Shown here: piece after piece, positions 23,021 through 33,778 of the stretch
Layout: each line of letters opens with the position of its first letter
How positions within the stretch are numbered: position 1 is the first letter of the stretch
NCBI GenBank assembly: GCA_035578905.1
Contig: JAQJVL010000123.1
Location: forward strand, 1,798,001 to 1,862,000
Source: Stictocephala bisonia
Lineage: Eukaryota; Arthropoda; Insecta; Hemiptera; Membracidae
DNA length: 64,000 nt
Reading direction: 5' to 3'
Made by a program: the position numbers and the translations under genes
Notes under the pieces: model-generated
Database searches by the model: none
What the model was told of the DNA's origin: nothing
The model's input: the letters and a program-made list of their open reading frames with translations, nothing else

Positions 23021-23255
23021 AAAGTACTATCAGACAAAAACGATTGCAACAAAGCTCTCAGATACAAATGAAGTTCAAACTGATGATAAAGTCCAAACCC
23101 CCCGGGCCCCTCCTTATATATGCCTCTGCTGGGAATGATATAAATGGTTTACGTCTCTCAAAAATTATACTTTTTATTCTTTCATGGGTATATTCTGACA
23201 ATGTGTACGTGCAAGTAACATACATTTACCTTGCCCTAAATTTGTACCATAATTA

Positions 23256-23952
23256 AGTTTTAAACAGTATAATTAATTCGTTTTAAATTTATATACCTAC
23301 TTACATAACACTGTAGGATGTTTCATGGTTTATATCTCTATTTGTACACATTAGTTATTTCCAATTAAATTAAACTGACTAAGGCACATTAGATAAAAAT
23401 AAAACAAAAAAATTCATTTAAAACATAATGATGCTAGGTTAGCAATCCAATGACTCATTTCGGAAACAAACCATAAAAACAGTACCTAAGTTGCTGTTCA
23501 TATTTTTTTTATTAATATTAATTTCTTTAAAAAGATAATACATTGTACGTCGAGTTTTGTACATTTTGTCAAATGCAACTTTGTAACAACTTTATAGTTT
23601 GTACTGTACAACTGCTCGTTAGCCGACACTCGATATAGTCTATGGACGTAGTCATTATAAAAAATAGTCAACTACCTTATTATAATGATTATACTCTGAC
23701 TGAAAAAAGTTGACAGACGGCTGGCTGGGCCGACCGACGGCTGATTGTTCAAAAACTACAGTCAACAATTTAAGTTTGAGCCTTGAGGTTGCTTTCTTTC
23801 CTATATTTATGCTTAATTGTATTATTTATTTTATTTTATTATTAGTATGACTTTATTGTAGTCGACATAAGGTTACATTAGCTAAATAGGCTTTTAATCA
23901 GTAACACGTTTACAGATTAAGATTCACAGGCTGACTATAGGTTACCATTGCA
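23256..23952. promoter_or_regulatory. Upstream region of IMPA1
   Basis: About 0.7 kb without repeats that I recognise or coding sequence, directly before the IMPA1 start codon. It must hold the promoter unless a non-coding first exon lies further upstream. No convincing TATA box or CpG-rich stretch can be picked out. Confidence 0.35.
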
Positions 23953-24015
23953 ATGACTCATAATATTGATAAATATTTTGAGACTATTCTAAAAGTCACT
24001 AAAGAAGCAGGGAAG
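23953..24015 (+). CDS. IMPA1: Inositol monophosphatase, exon 1
   Basis: A 63-nt first coding exon, ATG to a GTAAGA donor, 21 codons, phase 0. It encodes MTHNIDKYFETILKVTKEAGK, the N-terminal helix of inositol monophosphatases. The enzyme removes phosphate from inositol monophosphates in the cytosol, supplying free inositol for phosphoinositide signalling. The ATG is chosen because the length before the catalytic Glu then equals that of human IMPA1. The gene runs divergently from HMCES, whose start is 4.8 kb upstream on the other strand. Confidence 0.92.
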
Positions 24016-24299
24016 GTAAGAACATTTGTACTAATTAATTATTTATGATAACTGGAACACACACAACCTAGAAGCCAATTATGTGGTATTATCAGAGCAA
24101 ATTTAATTCTTTACCTATAGGTATTTGACTTTTACACAAATTGTTTACATGAGGTGGGTGACATTTATTTACAAAAACTCAATTTTACAAAAAAATACAA
24201 CAATGACAGATACAGTGAATATAAGAATAATTATAATATCTAAGAATAACAGTTATTATATTCATACAATGTTAATTACAACAATAATATCACAATAAA

Positions 24300-24330
24300 C
24301 GTAATAATAATAATAATAATAATAATCAAC
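24300..24330. repeat. (TAA)n microsatellite
   Basis: About nine AAT units inside a longer A+T-rich low-complexity stretch (24170-24420). Confidence 0.9.
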
Positions 24331-24457
24331 AATTGTATTCAACAAAACAATTAATAACAGGGCTTATGATTATGCGAACAATAATAAATACTAATAATGA
24401 AAATGATAACAACAACAGTAACATAATTGACAATAGATAGGTATATCAAAGCAATAG

Positions 24458-24545
24458 ACCTCTTGCTATCCTAATGACTCCTGACTTCAATGCAGGAGGT
24501 CGCAGGTTCACATCCTGTGAAGTGAAATGAAATGAAATACTTTAT
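24458..24545 (+). repeat. tRNA-like SINE head with GAAAT tail
   Basis: CTCCTGACTTCAATGCAGGAG can form an anticodon-type stem-loop. It is followed by GGTCGCAGGTTCACATCCTG, a T-arm with a B-box-like sequence (GGTTCACATCC). The A-box side is missing. Directly after come GAAATGAAATGAAAT and ACTTTATTG, which looks like the 3' tail of a minus-strand retroposon. Truncated tRNA-derived SINE or tRNA pseudogene. Confidence 0.55.
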
Positions 24546-24559
24546 TGTCCATAACATGT

Positions 24560-26309
24560 TACAATACATGCATAAACATTGTCAAAATTGTTTCTCTATG
24601 TATAATCATAAAATGGATACAAAGTTTGTGTAAAAGCACAAGTCTTACAATTTTATTAATTAGCCTATTTACTAAAGAACACATATATTAAGTTAGTAAT
24701 TACCTATACATAACAAATACAGTATTATATAAATAAAGATAAAATATATACAAAGGTTGTGCAAAAACACAAGACTTACAATTTTATGAATTGTAAAGTC
24801 ACTACGAATGAATTGTAAAGTTCAACTAAATTTAGCTTGATGGACTATTGTCCCATAACAACGTTTCAATAATCTAAAAAAAGTGCCACTGGCATTGAAA
24901 TACATTTTTAAAAAAACAATGTAATAAATGCACAACAATAATTCACAGTATTTATGCGCTTTCTAGATGCCTCGCCATTCTTGACTTTTTTATTACCAGT
25001 GGGTAGAATCAGGTATATATTTTACGAGAAATCACTTTTTATTCCGTGGGAATAACATTTTATAAAAAAACACAAAAATTCCAAATTTTTTAAAATGTTA
25101 TTTTCCGATTTATTTTCATTATCTTTTGTGATTTTCTCATAATTTGTATCTTAAGTCCATGTAGTTTTTCATGCTGAACACGAATTTGAAAACTATTTTA
25201 GTCTATGACAATTATTTCTCGAGATATCTCAGAAAACTATGTTCACGGAAAATCACCTATTGTGCCCATATGGACAATGTTAATAGGAGCTATGACTAGC
25301 CACCAAAAACAAATCAATGTATTCCAGCATGGAGGTCAGGCTGAGTATAGTATAATTTTTGTTGACTATATAGACGATTAGAATAAGTTAGGTTATGTTT
25401 GGTTAGGTAAGTAAAAAGTGTGGAATAATTAACAACAACCTTCAATATTATGCAACAGTAATCTATAATGACAGACAACAATAATAATATAATAACAAGA
25501 TTTTTAATATGATAACTCTATATTAGTCTTGTAACAGTAATAACACAGAGCACTGACACTTTCACTGGAGAAATCATCTCTGGAAGATTGCTCTGGGAGC
25601 AGGTTGGCTGTTGTCAAAGAAATGAAACTGATGTCATATTTATTAATTAGAAGGAATATAAACCCTTTAATGGAAAGCTTCATTTTAGTTACATAAATTG
25701 GGAGCTGTAGTAGGCTAATATGTACGATTGTTGAAAAACAATTTAAATATTGGTTTGAGTAATAAGTTTAAAAGAAAAAAGTTATTTTATCGCAAAACTC
25801 ATTTTCAAAAAGTAATTTCCTATAAAAACTATGTTCAGTGTATACTGTATATGATTTAGACAAGTTGGTAAATATAGAAAATAAAAATAAATCATATATA
25901 AATACATACAGTGGCTTTACATTCTAGGGTATAAAAGGTTTTCTATTGGTTATGACAACTTGTATTCATTTGACATAATTATTATCAAACTTATAAGTAG
26001 TCTATGTTATTTAGGTAAGCTTACAGTTTACGATAAAAATACAAATTTATTTAGGTCCCAGCTAGGTCCCAAGAAATAAATAAATAATAGTTTTGTATTA
26101 TTTTCATCAGAACAAGAATAATTCTTTTTTTGGTTCATGCTTGAAAGAGCATTCTTCTCTTGCTATTTCAAGAACCATCACTAAATGTTATTGTGACAAA
26201 GTTTGTCCACTACATATTTATCTTAAGTTAGAAAACTTTCTAATCAACAGTCGATCACAGAAAATTTTTTTGTACTTGATTCATAAACCCTAATGTAAGT
26301 TAATATATA
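24560..26309. other. IMPA1 intron 1, no gene recognised
   Basis: A+T-rich intron. A degenerate copy of the GTGCCACTGGCATTGAAA motif (see 1365) is near 24880. Nothing else is clear. Confidence 0.5.
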
Positions 26310-26313
26310 TTAA

Positions 26314-26992
26314 CACGTTGACTGCCAGCGTAGATAATTTATTGCGTCATTCTGAGGCCGCTGTAGTAAAACTGTATGTCCGCCTGACGCCATGAGGGCC
26401 ACCGGTAGCCTACGTCATACGTGCCGCTGTGCGCCATGTGGGCCAACGGTGGCCCCCGTGTCTTTTATAAATCAAACACAAATTGTAGCGCCATTTTTAG
26501 TATTACGTAATTTTTAATGATATATTCTGAAAGCTCATAAAATGTGATAGAAAACAGTCCTCTCGTTTTTAAATAAAGCAACCCTAAATATGTTTTTATA
26601 TATTTGAACTAGTTTTTACGACATTTAGACAGACTAGTTTCTGTCACAAAAAGAATCAATGTCACTTACTAAACACCTAACCTCAAAAGCTGATCAGTTC
26701 GCGGGAAGAAAATATAAAAATCACAACAAAACAGCTGAAACATAATATCATATATGGCATATGTAAAGTTTTGCCCCCACGCCATGAGGGCCACCGGTGT
26801 ACCTCATCAATAACTTCACAAGATGGTGGTAAAAGACTGGATGTCGGCTATTTCTGTACTCAGGGGGTCATTTCCGGTTGCATGGAACACAGAACTCGGA
26901 ACAATGAATATTGAACTTTACCGTAGAAACAGCTGTGGCACCAGGCTGAAATCTAGTGAGGGCCACCGGTGGCCCTCATGGCAGTCAACGTG
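26314..26992. mobile_element. piggyBac-like non-autonomous element, 679 bp
   Basis: TTAA at 26310-26313 and 26993-26996. Perfect inverted ends CACGTTGACTGCCA and GGCAGTCAACGTG. Inside, the motif GAGGGCCACCGGTGGCC, partly palindromic, recurs in four places (near 26391, 26434, 26784 and 26958). No transposase. It lies in IMPA1 intron 1. Confidence 0.9.
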
Positions 26993-27115
26993 TTAACTTA
27001 CATTAGTATATATATATATATATTCTAATTGTCCCTGCTCTCAGTTTAAAAATATATATTGTTTTAATTAAATTAAGCCAGAGGTTTATAGGCTTACATT
27101 TTGTGTTTGTTTCAG

Positions 27116-27249
27116 CTTGTCAGGCAAAAAATTTGGGAGGTAAAAAATGTCCAGACTAAATCCAGTGCTGTTGATTTTGTAACAGAAACTGATAAGGAAG
27201 TTGAAAAAATTCTCATCTCCTCTATTTCATCACAATTTCCAGAACACAA
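27116..27249 (+). CDS. IMPA1: Inositol monophosphatase, exon 2
   Basis: A 134-nt exon after a TTTGTTTCAG acceptor and before a GTATAT donor. It encodes residues 22-65 and two bases of codon 66: LVRQKIWEVK, then SSAVDFVTETDKEVEKIL, then SQFPEHK. The 'VDFVTETD..VE' stretch is the conserved N-terminal block of the family. Reading past the donor gives a stop after 16 codons. Confidence 0.95.
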
Positions 27250-28582
27250 GTATATTTTACAATTTATTATTATAATTTATTACTTAAAACTTTTTTAACT
27301 GTGTTAAACTTATGTTTTTATCTGTGTGTAGGTTTTTTTTTTTTTGTAATTTATATGCTAAAAAGAAATGGAAAATTTCAATAAAAATTTACTTGTAGAG
27401 GAAGATTAATGGATCATAACTCTAAACAACAGATAGTATTTTGCTGTTGGGTCAGTCTAATTCTTTGAGCCTGAAGTAGAGTGAGATTTGAATCCTGACT
27501 CTAACTGGAAGTTTTTATAAATAATATTAATTTTTTAATTTACTGGTTCCCCTCCCTTACTTGTGAGAAAATGTTCCGTGCAGAAATCATCCGTCTATGG
27601 TGAATTAGCTGAGTAATGTAAAAAAACAACATCGCCTTCTACTTAAAAAAATAAAAAAAAAATAATAATGGCTTCATACCACTGACATCTATTTTCAATA
27701 TGAGATGCTGATTCAGCTAAGAATTGTGATGAATCAGTAAGAATCATTTAAGAGCTGTATGTACTAGGTTAAGTCTCCCAAACTTGATTGATGATGAAAG
27801 TTTCAACACAAATCAACATTTGGAGTGATCTTGAGCTGTTTACCAAGCTTGACTCGCGATTTGATTTCAAGACAAGACTTGAGTTGGCTCTTGGGTTTTC
27901 AAAATGTTCAGAAATATCCAACATTTTCCTTAACACATGTGCGAAACCATGAGTGTTAATGCACATTTAAATGAAATTCGTATTCTTAATTTTGCAAGTT
28001 ATATCCCTGAGCATAAAACACGGACCCATAGTTGTTTTTTATTTGTATGTATTTCACAAACAGTTCATCTTTATCAGCAGTGTGTTGTGGTCACTGTATC
28101 AGCTTTAATACATAAATTAAAGTTGGTTAATATTAGTTTTAATAAATTCAATTATGATAGTTTATACTATAGATTAAAAAAATTATTTTTTTAATTAAAA
28201 AAAGACTGTTAATATTTAAAATACTTTAGAATTTTTACACATAAATAGGTAATGTAATCTCAATAATTATTTAAAACAGCCATTAATTGTCCTAATGAAA
28301 TGTCTAGATATTTGGAGACCCTATATGAGTTAAATGTCCATGCAAAATTATTTTTTTGTCACGGTATGAGCACTAGAATAGTGCATATCAACTGACTGTT
28401 TTCGATAATTTAAATTAGTTATATAAAACCAAAACCAATTATGCTTATTTTCAATTACACTTGTCAGAATCTTTACCTTATGTATTTATATTCTAATTCA
28501 GTAATTTCAAATGAACTTCTATATTAAAATACAATTTAGTGGATTAGCAGTTTGTTTCAATCTGACTTTTATTTTTACACAG
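27250..28582. other. IMPA1 intron 2
   Basis: A+T-rich with A- and T-runs (27340, 27645). No repeat family or gene recognised. Confidence 0.5.
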
Positions 28583-28842
28583 GTTTATAGGCGAAGAGTC
28601 TACTGCAGATGGTGCAAAAATAGAGCTTACAGATTCCCCAACATGGATTATTGATCCCATTGATGGAACTATGAATTTTGTCCATGGCTATCCCAATGTT
28701 TGCATATCTATTGGATTACTTGTAAATAAAGTAACTGAAATTGGTGTAATCTACAATCCCGTTCTTGACCAGTTATTTACTGCAAGAAGAGGGCAGGGAG
28801 CACTGTACAATGATAAACCAATCAAAGTATCTGACAAAAAAG
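28583..28842 (+). CDS. IMPA1: Inositol monophosphatase, exon 3 (catalytic)
   Basis: A 260-nt exon (acceptor TTTTTACACAG, donor GTAGCT), residues 66-152. It holds FIGEES with Glu70 and the signature [17 protein letters not shown] with Asp90, Ile92, Asp93 and Thr95. These match the numbering of human IMPA1, where Glu70, Asp90, Ile92 and Asp93 bind catalytic magnesium. The one notable change is Met for the usual Thr after DGT. It continues with [17 protein letters not shown] and NDKPIKVS, all typical. The hAT transposon at 28931 lies only 88 bp past its donor. Confidence 0.97.
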
Positions 28843-28922
28843 GTAGCTTAGTATATACAACTAATAAACAACATAATAATTTCACAAATTCTATGTTGTA
28901 TAGTTCTATATGTTTATTATTA

Positions 28923-28930
28923 GCCTCAGC
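28923..28930. repeat. 8-bp target-site duplication, left (GCCTCAGC)
   Basis: Exact match to 32007-32014. Together they bracket the hAT element. Confidence 0.92.
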
Positions 28931-31900
28931 CAGTGCTTTTTTTGTAAAATATGAGGTTCCGGTACTCTTGGTGGTACGTTTGGGGGGGGGTTCCCCCACC
29001 AAAAACGGGAGGGGGGTCCAAGGGCCTAACCCTGGAAAGTTTTTGAAATTTGGTCCTTTTAAAACGATTTTCAACACTTTTTGACCCCTTTACAAGTACC
29101 TACATGGTTTCTCATAATTTAGTGACGAGGTATAATTTTTTTATAGCAACGTTCTCTGGAATTACATTTTTTAATAAAATACGTACTACACTGTTTGGAT
29201 TAAAAAATAATCACACATGTATGTCTGCAAACAATCTTTTATTATACATTATATTAGTTACATTACTTATCTCAATTTATATTTTGTTGCAGTACAGTTT
29301 TAAAAAAAAGTGTGCTGAAATCATAAAATGTTAACGATTTTTAATTGTTATTAAATTATAAAATCTTAAACTTTTTACTAACATTTTATAAAACTGTCCA
29401 AAGCTTCGAAAGGTTTTCATTGGTCTTCTCTCCTCTTTTTCTCTCCTTGCTATTCGTATCCAAGGCAGAATGCCGTCCTCGAAGCAGCCATGATTCCACA
29501 TACTTTGATGGGTTGAAGAATGTAAGTGGTGGGCCATTCCATTTTAGAAAAAGCAAAGCACTGACAGTCTTTGTCGCCAAAGATGCTCTGTGATCAGTAA
29601 TTACAAGGTTCATTTGCGAAAAGCCTCTTTCGCATTCACTTGATGACACTGGAATTGTCTTTAAAGCAGTTATCAACGGAAGCATGTTCTTAGGATATTT
29701 GGTTGCATTTTCACAACTTCCACCAAAGTGTTCACAATTGTTGAAGACGTACTCGCGGAATGCTTTTACTGTCTCTCGTTTGTTCAAGTGAAGACGAACT
29801 GCAAGTGATTCAACCTCTTTCTCACCGAAAGTATTGTCTTTAATGTCTTTGGGCCAAGTGCTTGTGACAACTATACGGGCCGACTCTGCCAAATCTGCAT
29901 CTTCACCATTCAGCATTCTATTTTCAATAGCTCCTGTAAGATTTTCATAATAGACTACAGGATCGATGGACCGTGCCTTGGGGTTTTCGTAAAGTTGGAT
30001 TCCCATGAAACGTTTGTTATTGACAGATGTCACAGCTTGTTCATAAAATGTGCCAGGATTATCTTTCCGAGCTATAAATGTGTTTAACAAAATCTTAAGT
30101 TTTTTGTTAGCTTGGAATAAATCGATATCTTGGTGTTGTAGCTCTTCACTGACTTCTGATAATTCTTGAAGTGCATCACTCATCAGTGCCAAATCTAGAA
30201 CGAAACTCGTGGATGTTAGTTTCCTTAATAGGCCATCATATTTGCATATGTCGGCACTATCATGTGTTTGATCTTCTTTAGCTGCCATGAAATGGTTTGC
30301 TAGAACCTCGTAATTCTCCCAAACTGCTGAGACTGTGCGAAAACTGGAAGCTACCCATCTAGTGTCCAGCACTCTTCCAATTTTCAACAATTGAACACCG
30401 AGTTCATTTGCAACCAAATGTAACTCTCGGCTGTTCTTTGGTGATGCGTGGTAAAGAACATAAAGTTTATCAACAAATACTTTGAAATGGTTGATACTAG
30501 CCATTTTCTTTACAACATCATTCACACAAAGCTCAAGCCTATGATTTAAGCAATGCCAAAAAATAGTGGATGGATATTTTGCTTTTACAAGAGCACACAA
30601 TCTGGATTGTCGCCCAAGCATCACTGCTGCTCCATCACATCCAACAGCAATTAATCTACTTTTCAAAACATTGTCATCTAATTTGTAACTTTCAAGACAT
30701 TGAATGATAGCCTCAAAAACTCCCTGTGACGTTACACTTTTGAGTTCCACTAGGTCCAAGAACACATTTACTGGAGATTCCATATTTAAGTTGCTAAGGC
30801 ACACTCTAATATAGATAATCAGGGTTGATTTTTTTGCTCAAAGTAGTCGATTCATCTATTATTATTGCAAACTTATCATCCGATTTAATTATTTCCTGAA
30901 CAATGTGTTTTCTCATTTCAGCACTGATGTGGTAAGTTATATTTACACAGGCGTTAGTTGAATGTAGAATTCGGCCCATATTTAATCCATTGAGCTCTTG
31001 AAGGTCGATTTCTGACTCAAAGTTGTAGAAAGATTGGTTCTGCTTTGCAACCTTGTAGGCTGTCCGGAAAATTCTCTCAGTAACTTCTTGTTCTCTTTGT
31101 ACAGTTTTTAAAAACACTTAGTCTAGTGTTTCTTTCTGGGACTCTTCTAATATTTTCGAAGCTGCCTAGTGTGCAGCACTGTCTTTGTGGTCGTAAATTT
31201 TCTTCCTTAATGCAGTTTGTTGCTGCGCTCGAGTTTCCCCAAAACTAGAGATATTACATCCAGTCCACTGCTTGGATATTTTCATTCCAGTCTTTTTCTC
31301 AGCACCCAAAGACCCAACTTTTTGGCACACCTTACATCCCAGCTTTTGGTTTTGTGCAATTAACCAGTTGTACTTTTTACAAAACTCACTTTTTTGTCCA
31401 AAAGTCCAACAGTCTGGCCACTGTTTATCATCATCTTTTACGTCGTCAGAAGCTGAATTAACGTTGGATGAGGATGAAGTAGGCAGTGGTAACTCCGATT
31501 GATCTAGTTCCATTAGCGGTGCTGCCAGTGCTAGGCATTTTTCTGCTTCAACTGCTTTGTCAAGTTTTATTTTTTTTGGTTTATTAAAATAATTAGTTAT
31601 TTTGTGCATTGTAAACGCACACACTACACGGCACAAGTGAAATTTAAGCACACCACACTAATTCGATACAATTATGCAAAGGCGAACACAATAGAAAAGT
31701 AATCCGCACTTGTAAAGCTGTCGCACTGAACTGAAACTGAAACCGAGACGAGTAATTTATTGCTGTGGCAGTGGCAGTGTATACAAGCGTATGACAGGGT
31801 TTGGGGAGGGGGACAGGTAGGATGCATGAGTCAGTTGACCACAAGCCGGGCCGGTACAGTCCGCTCACAAACAAAGTAGACCTAGTTAAAAGTCTACAGC

Positions 31901-32006
31901 CTACCTAACCATTCATTGTTCCTCATATCCAAAACTCGCAATGTTTTCCCCTTACCCAGAGGTTCCGGTACGGCGTACCGGTGCGTACCGTCACAAAAAA
32001 ACACTG
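28931..32006 (-). mobile_element. hAT transposon, 3076 bp, nearly intact
   Basis: Ends CAGTGCTTTTTTTGT (left) and ACAAAAAAACACTG (right) are inverted repeats flanked by the exact 8-bp duplication GCCTCAGC, the hallmark of hAT insertion. Subterminal GAGGTTCCGGTAC occurs near both ends, at the right with extra GGCGTACCGG repeats. It contains one transposase gene on the minus strand (31651 to 29386), broken by two in-frame stops and one frameshift. It is inserted in IMPA1 intron 3 in antisense orientation. Confidence 0.95.
29386..31651 (-). pseudogene. hAT transposase (ZnF, dimerisation domain), broken
   Basis: Three consecutive minus-strand segments. 31651-31166 has MHKITNYFNKPKK, a Cys-rich N-terminal zinc finger region and ISKQWTGC, and ends at a TAG. 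31117-30806 is in the same frame (a TAA lies between them) and has IIDESTTLSKK, the first catalytic Asp region. 30804-29386 has GCDGAAVMLG (second Asp region), WHCLNHRLEL, VLDTRWVASSFR and the C-terminal dimerisation core SSECERGFSQMN. The frame changes at a run of seven A on the minus strand near 30830, where six would keep the frame. It resembles KIAA1586/ZNF862-type domesticated and mobile hAT proteins. Damage is slight, so the copy is young. Confidence 0.9.
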
Positions 32007-32014
32007 GCCTCAGC
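32007..32014. repeat. 8-bp target-site duplication, right (GCCTCAGC)
   Basis: Pairs with 28923-28930. Confidence 0.92.
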
Positions 32015-32204
32015 TTACTATTAAGGGTGCTATAGTGAAGTATAGATACATTTAAAATCATCTTTCATTAGTCACAGATATTTTAATTAGTAGTTTGTAC
32101 CAGAATATTAGACTACATGAATAAATGAATTTATTTTCTCTAAAGAAACAACAATTTTCACTAAGTAAAAAAAGGAAATTGAGTAGCCACCAGTTGTTGC
32201 TAGT

Positions 32205-32253
32205 AATATGGCTACTAGGAAACATAAAACTTATGTTTTCTAGTAGCCATATT
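32205..32253. repeat. Hairpin, 23-bp arms
   Basis: AATATGGCTACTAGGAAACATAA-type arm, 3-nt loop, then its reverse complement with a single mismatch. It lies in IMPA1 intron 3, just after the hAT. Confidence 0.88.
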
Positions 32254-32811
32254 ATCAAACAACTTATTTTTGAGAAAAGAGAGGCACAAATAATCTAAAA
32301 GACAATTCTAACTTAGAACTTTTTTTAGAGGAATAGTAAAAGGTTTACAGGTAGCCAAAATCTGGTAAATTTGATTTGAAATGTTGTCATGTTTTTGTGT
32401 TTCAGAAAGCTTCAAACTGCATTAAAAAATTTTTTTTTTCAATTACAAAAAATGCTGTGATTATAATATATTAATTTTCACCGCAAATACCATGGTGATA
32501 TTATTTTGGTCATGTGGTGAATCAAACCACATATATTGTAGCATTTTAGCCTGCTGTGTATGCAGTGTAGGAATCCAAAGATTAATGGACAAAACCATTC
32601 ATTATATTTGCTATGGGTTTTGTACATAATCAATGTATGATTAGATGTACTGCACATTTTTATTGTTTTATTGTTCCTCTAGGATTTTAATTAATCAGCT
32701 TTACTACCTTGATAAGTTTGAGCAAGTAACACACTCATCATAACTGTAATTGTTATGTTATAAATCCTGTACTCGTGAGCATTTTTATTTTAAACATATT
32801 TTTACTTTTAG

Positions 32812-32917
32812 ATATTTCGGAGGCCCTGTTGGCAATGGAATTTGGAACAAGTAGGGATCCAGAAAAAATGAGAGTAGTGATGGAAAATATGAAAATACTT
32901 TATCCCCAGGCTCATGG
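32812..32917 (+). CDS. IMPA1: Inositol monophosphatase, exon 4
   Basis: A 106-nt exon (acceptor TTTTACTTTTAG, donor GTATGT) coding for residues 153-187 and part of 188: DISEALLAMEFGTSRDP, then EKMRVVMENMKIL, then PQAHG. This matches the family pattern '..LL..E.G..R.....' in the middle domain. The phases on both sides (1 in, 2 out) agree with the neighbouring exons. Confidence 0.95.
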
Positions 32918-33778
32918 GTATGTCTATATATAAGAAAAATAAATGTAATATTCTAATTTGCTTGTAAGTTTTAAACTACAAAATGATTTTCAGCACCAAG
33001 TTTGGCAGCTAATAGTGGACAAGCCAATATATTTTCAAACAAAAAACACAAGTTTTTTCTAATGCCTTGAGTTTTGAGTTAGTGCTGATCTGCAGCTTAT
33101 AAAAAGTTTTCTTTTTAGATTAATGTGGTCTTTAATTAATCCAATATTCTGTTATTGTCCTGATGTTATTTGAGATTCTTGAGACTCAGGTCTAGTGTCC
33201 GGTCAGCTCAAATATGGTCTCTGGCCAGATGGGAATAGTCGCCACAAAACCAATATTAAATTTTTTCAAATTAAGTACTGTAAAACATTTAAAGCACTTT
33301 TGTTCATTAGCCTTTTTATCGATTCAAATTGTGAGAAACTATTAAATTACTGCTTAAAGTTGTTTGTTGTATCAATATTTGATGTTTAGCCTATGTTTCA
33401 ATTAATTTTTGAAATTTAAATAATTTTAAATACACATATCAGAAATGCTAATAATAAAAAACTAAAATACTCCAAGCATCAACATTCTCCTTTATAGTAT
33501 CTACAATATAACGCATCGAACATAATTTTATAGAATAAAAAACAAACAAAATCTGACTATACATTAAACATTGTCTAAATAGCACGTACCTTCCCCCTTA
33601 TCTTATTTTATGAAAACAAATATCAAAATGTTACATACCACAAAAAAAAAAGATAAATTTTTGTTTAATATGTATATATTGTTATCAAATATAAGTAGGT
33701 TTACAGTAAATAACTATTTTTTTATAAATTTTATGAATGCATGCAAATCAGCCAACAATTCCCCTTCTATTTAAGGAA
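32918..33778. other. IMPA1 intron 4, start
   Basis: A+T-rich, with no gene or repeat that I can identify. Confidence 0.5.

Noticed and set aside
28751..29077. Minus-strand 108-codon ORF at the IMPA1 exon 3/hAT border
   Set aside because: Antisense of exon 3 running into the hAT end; no domain.
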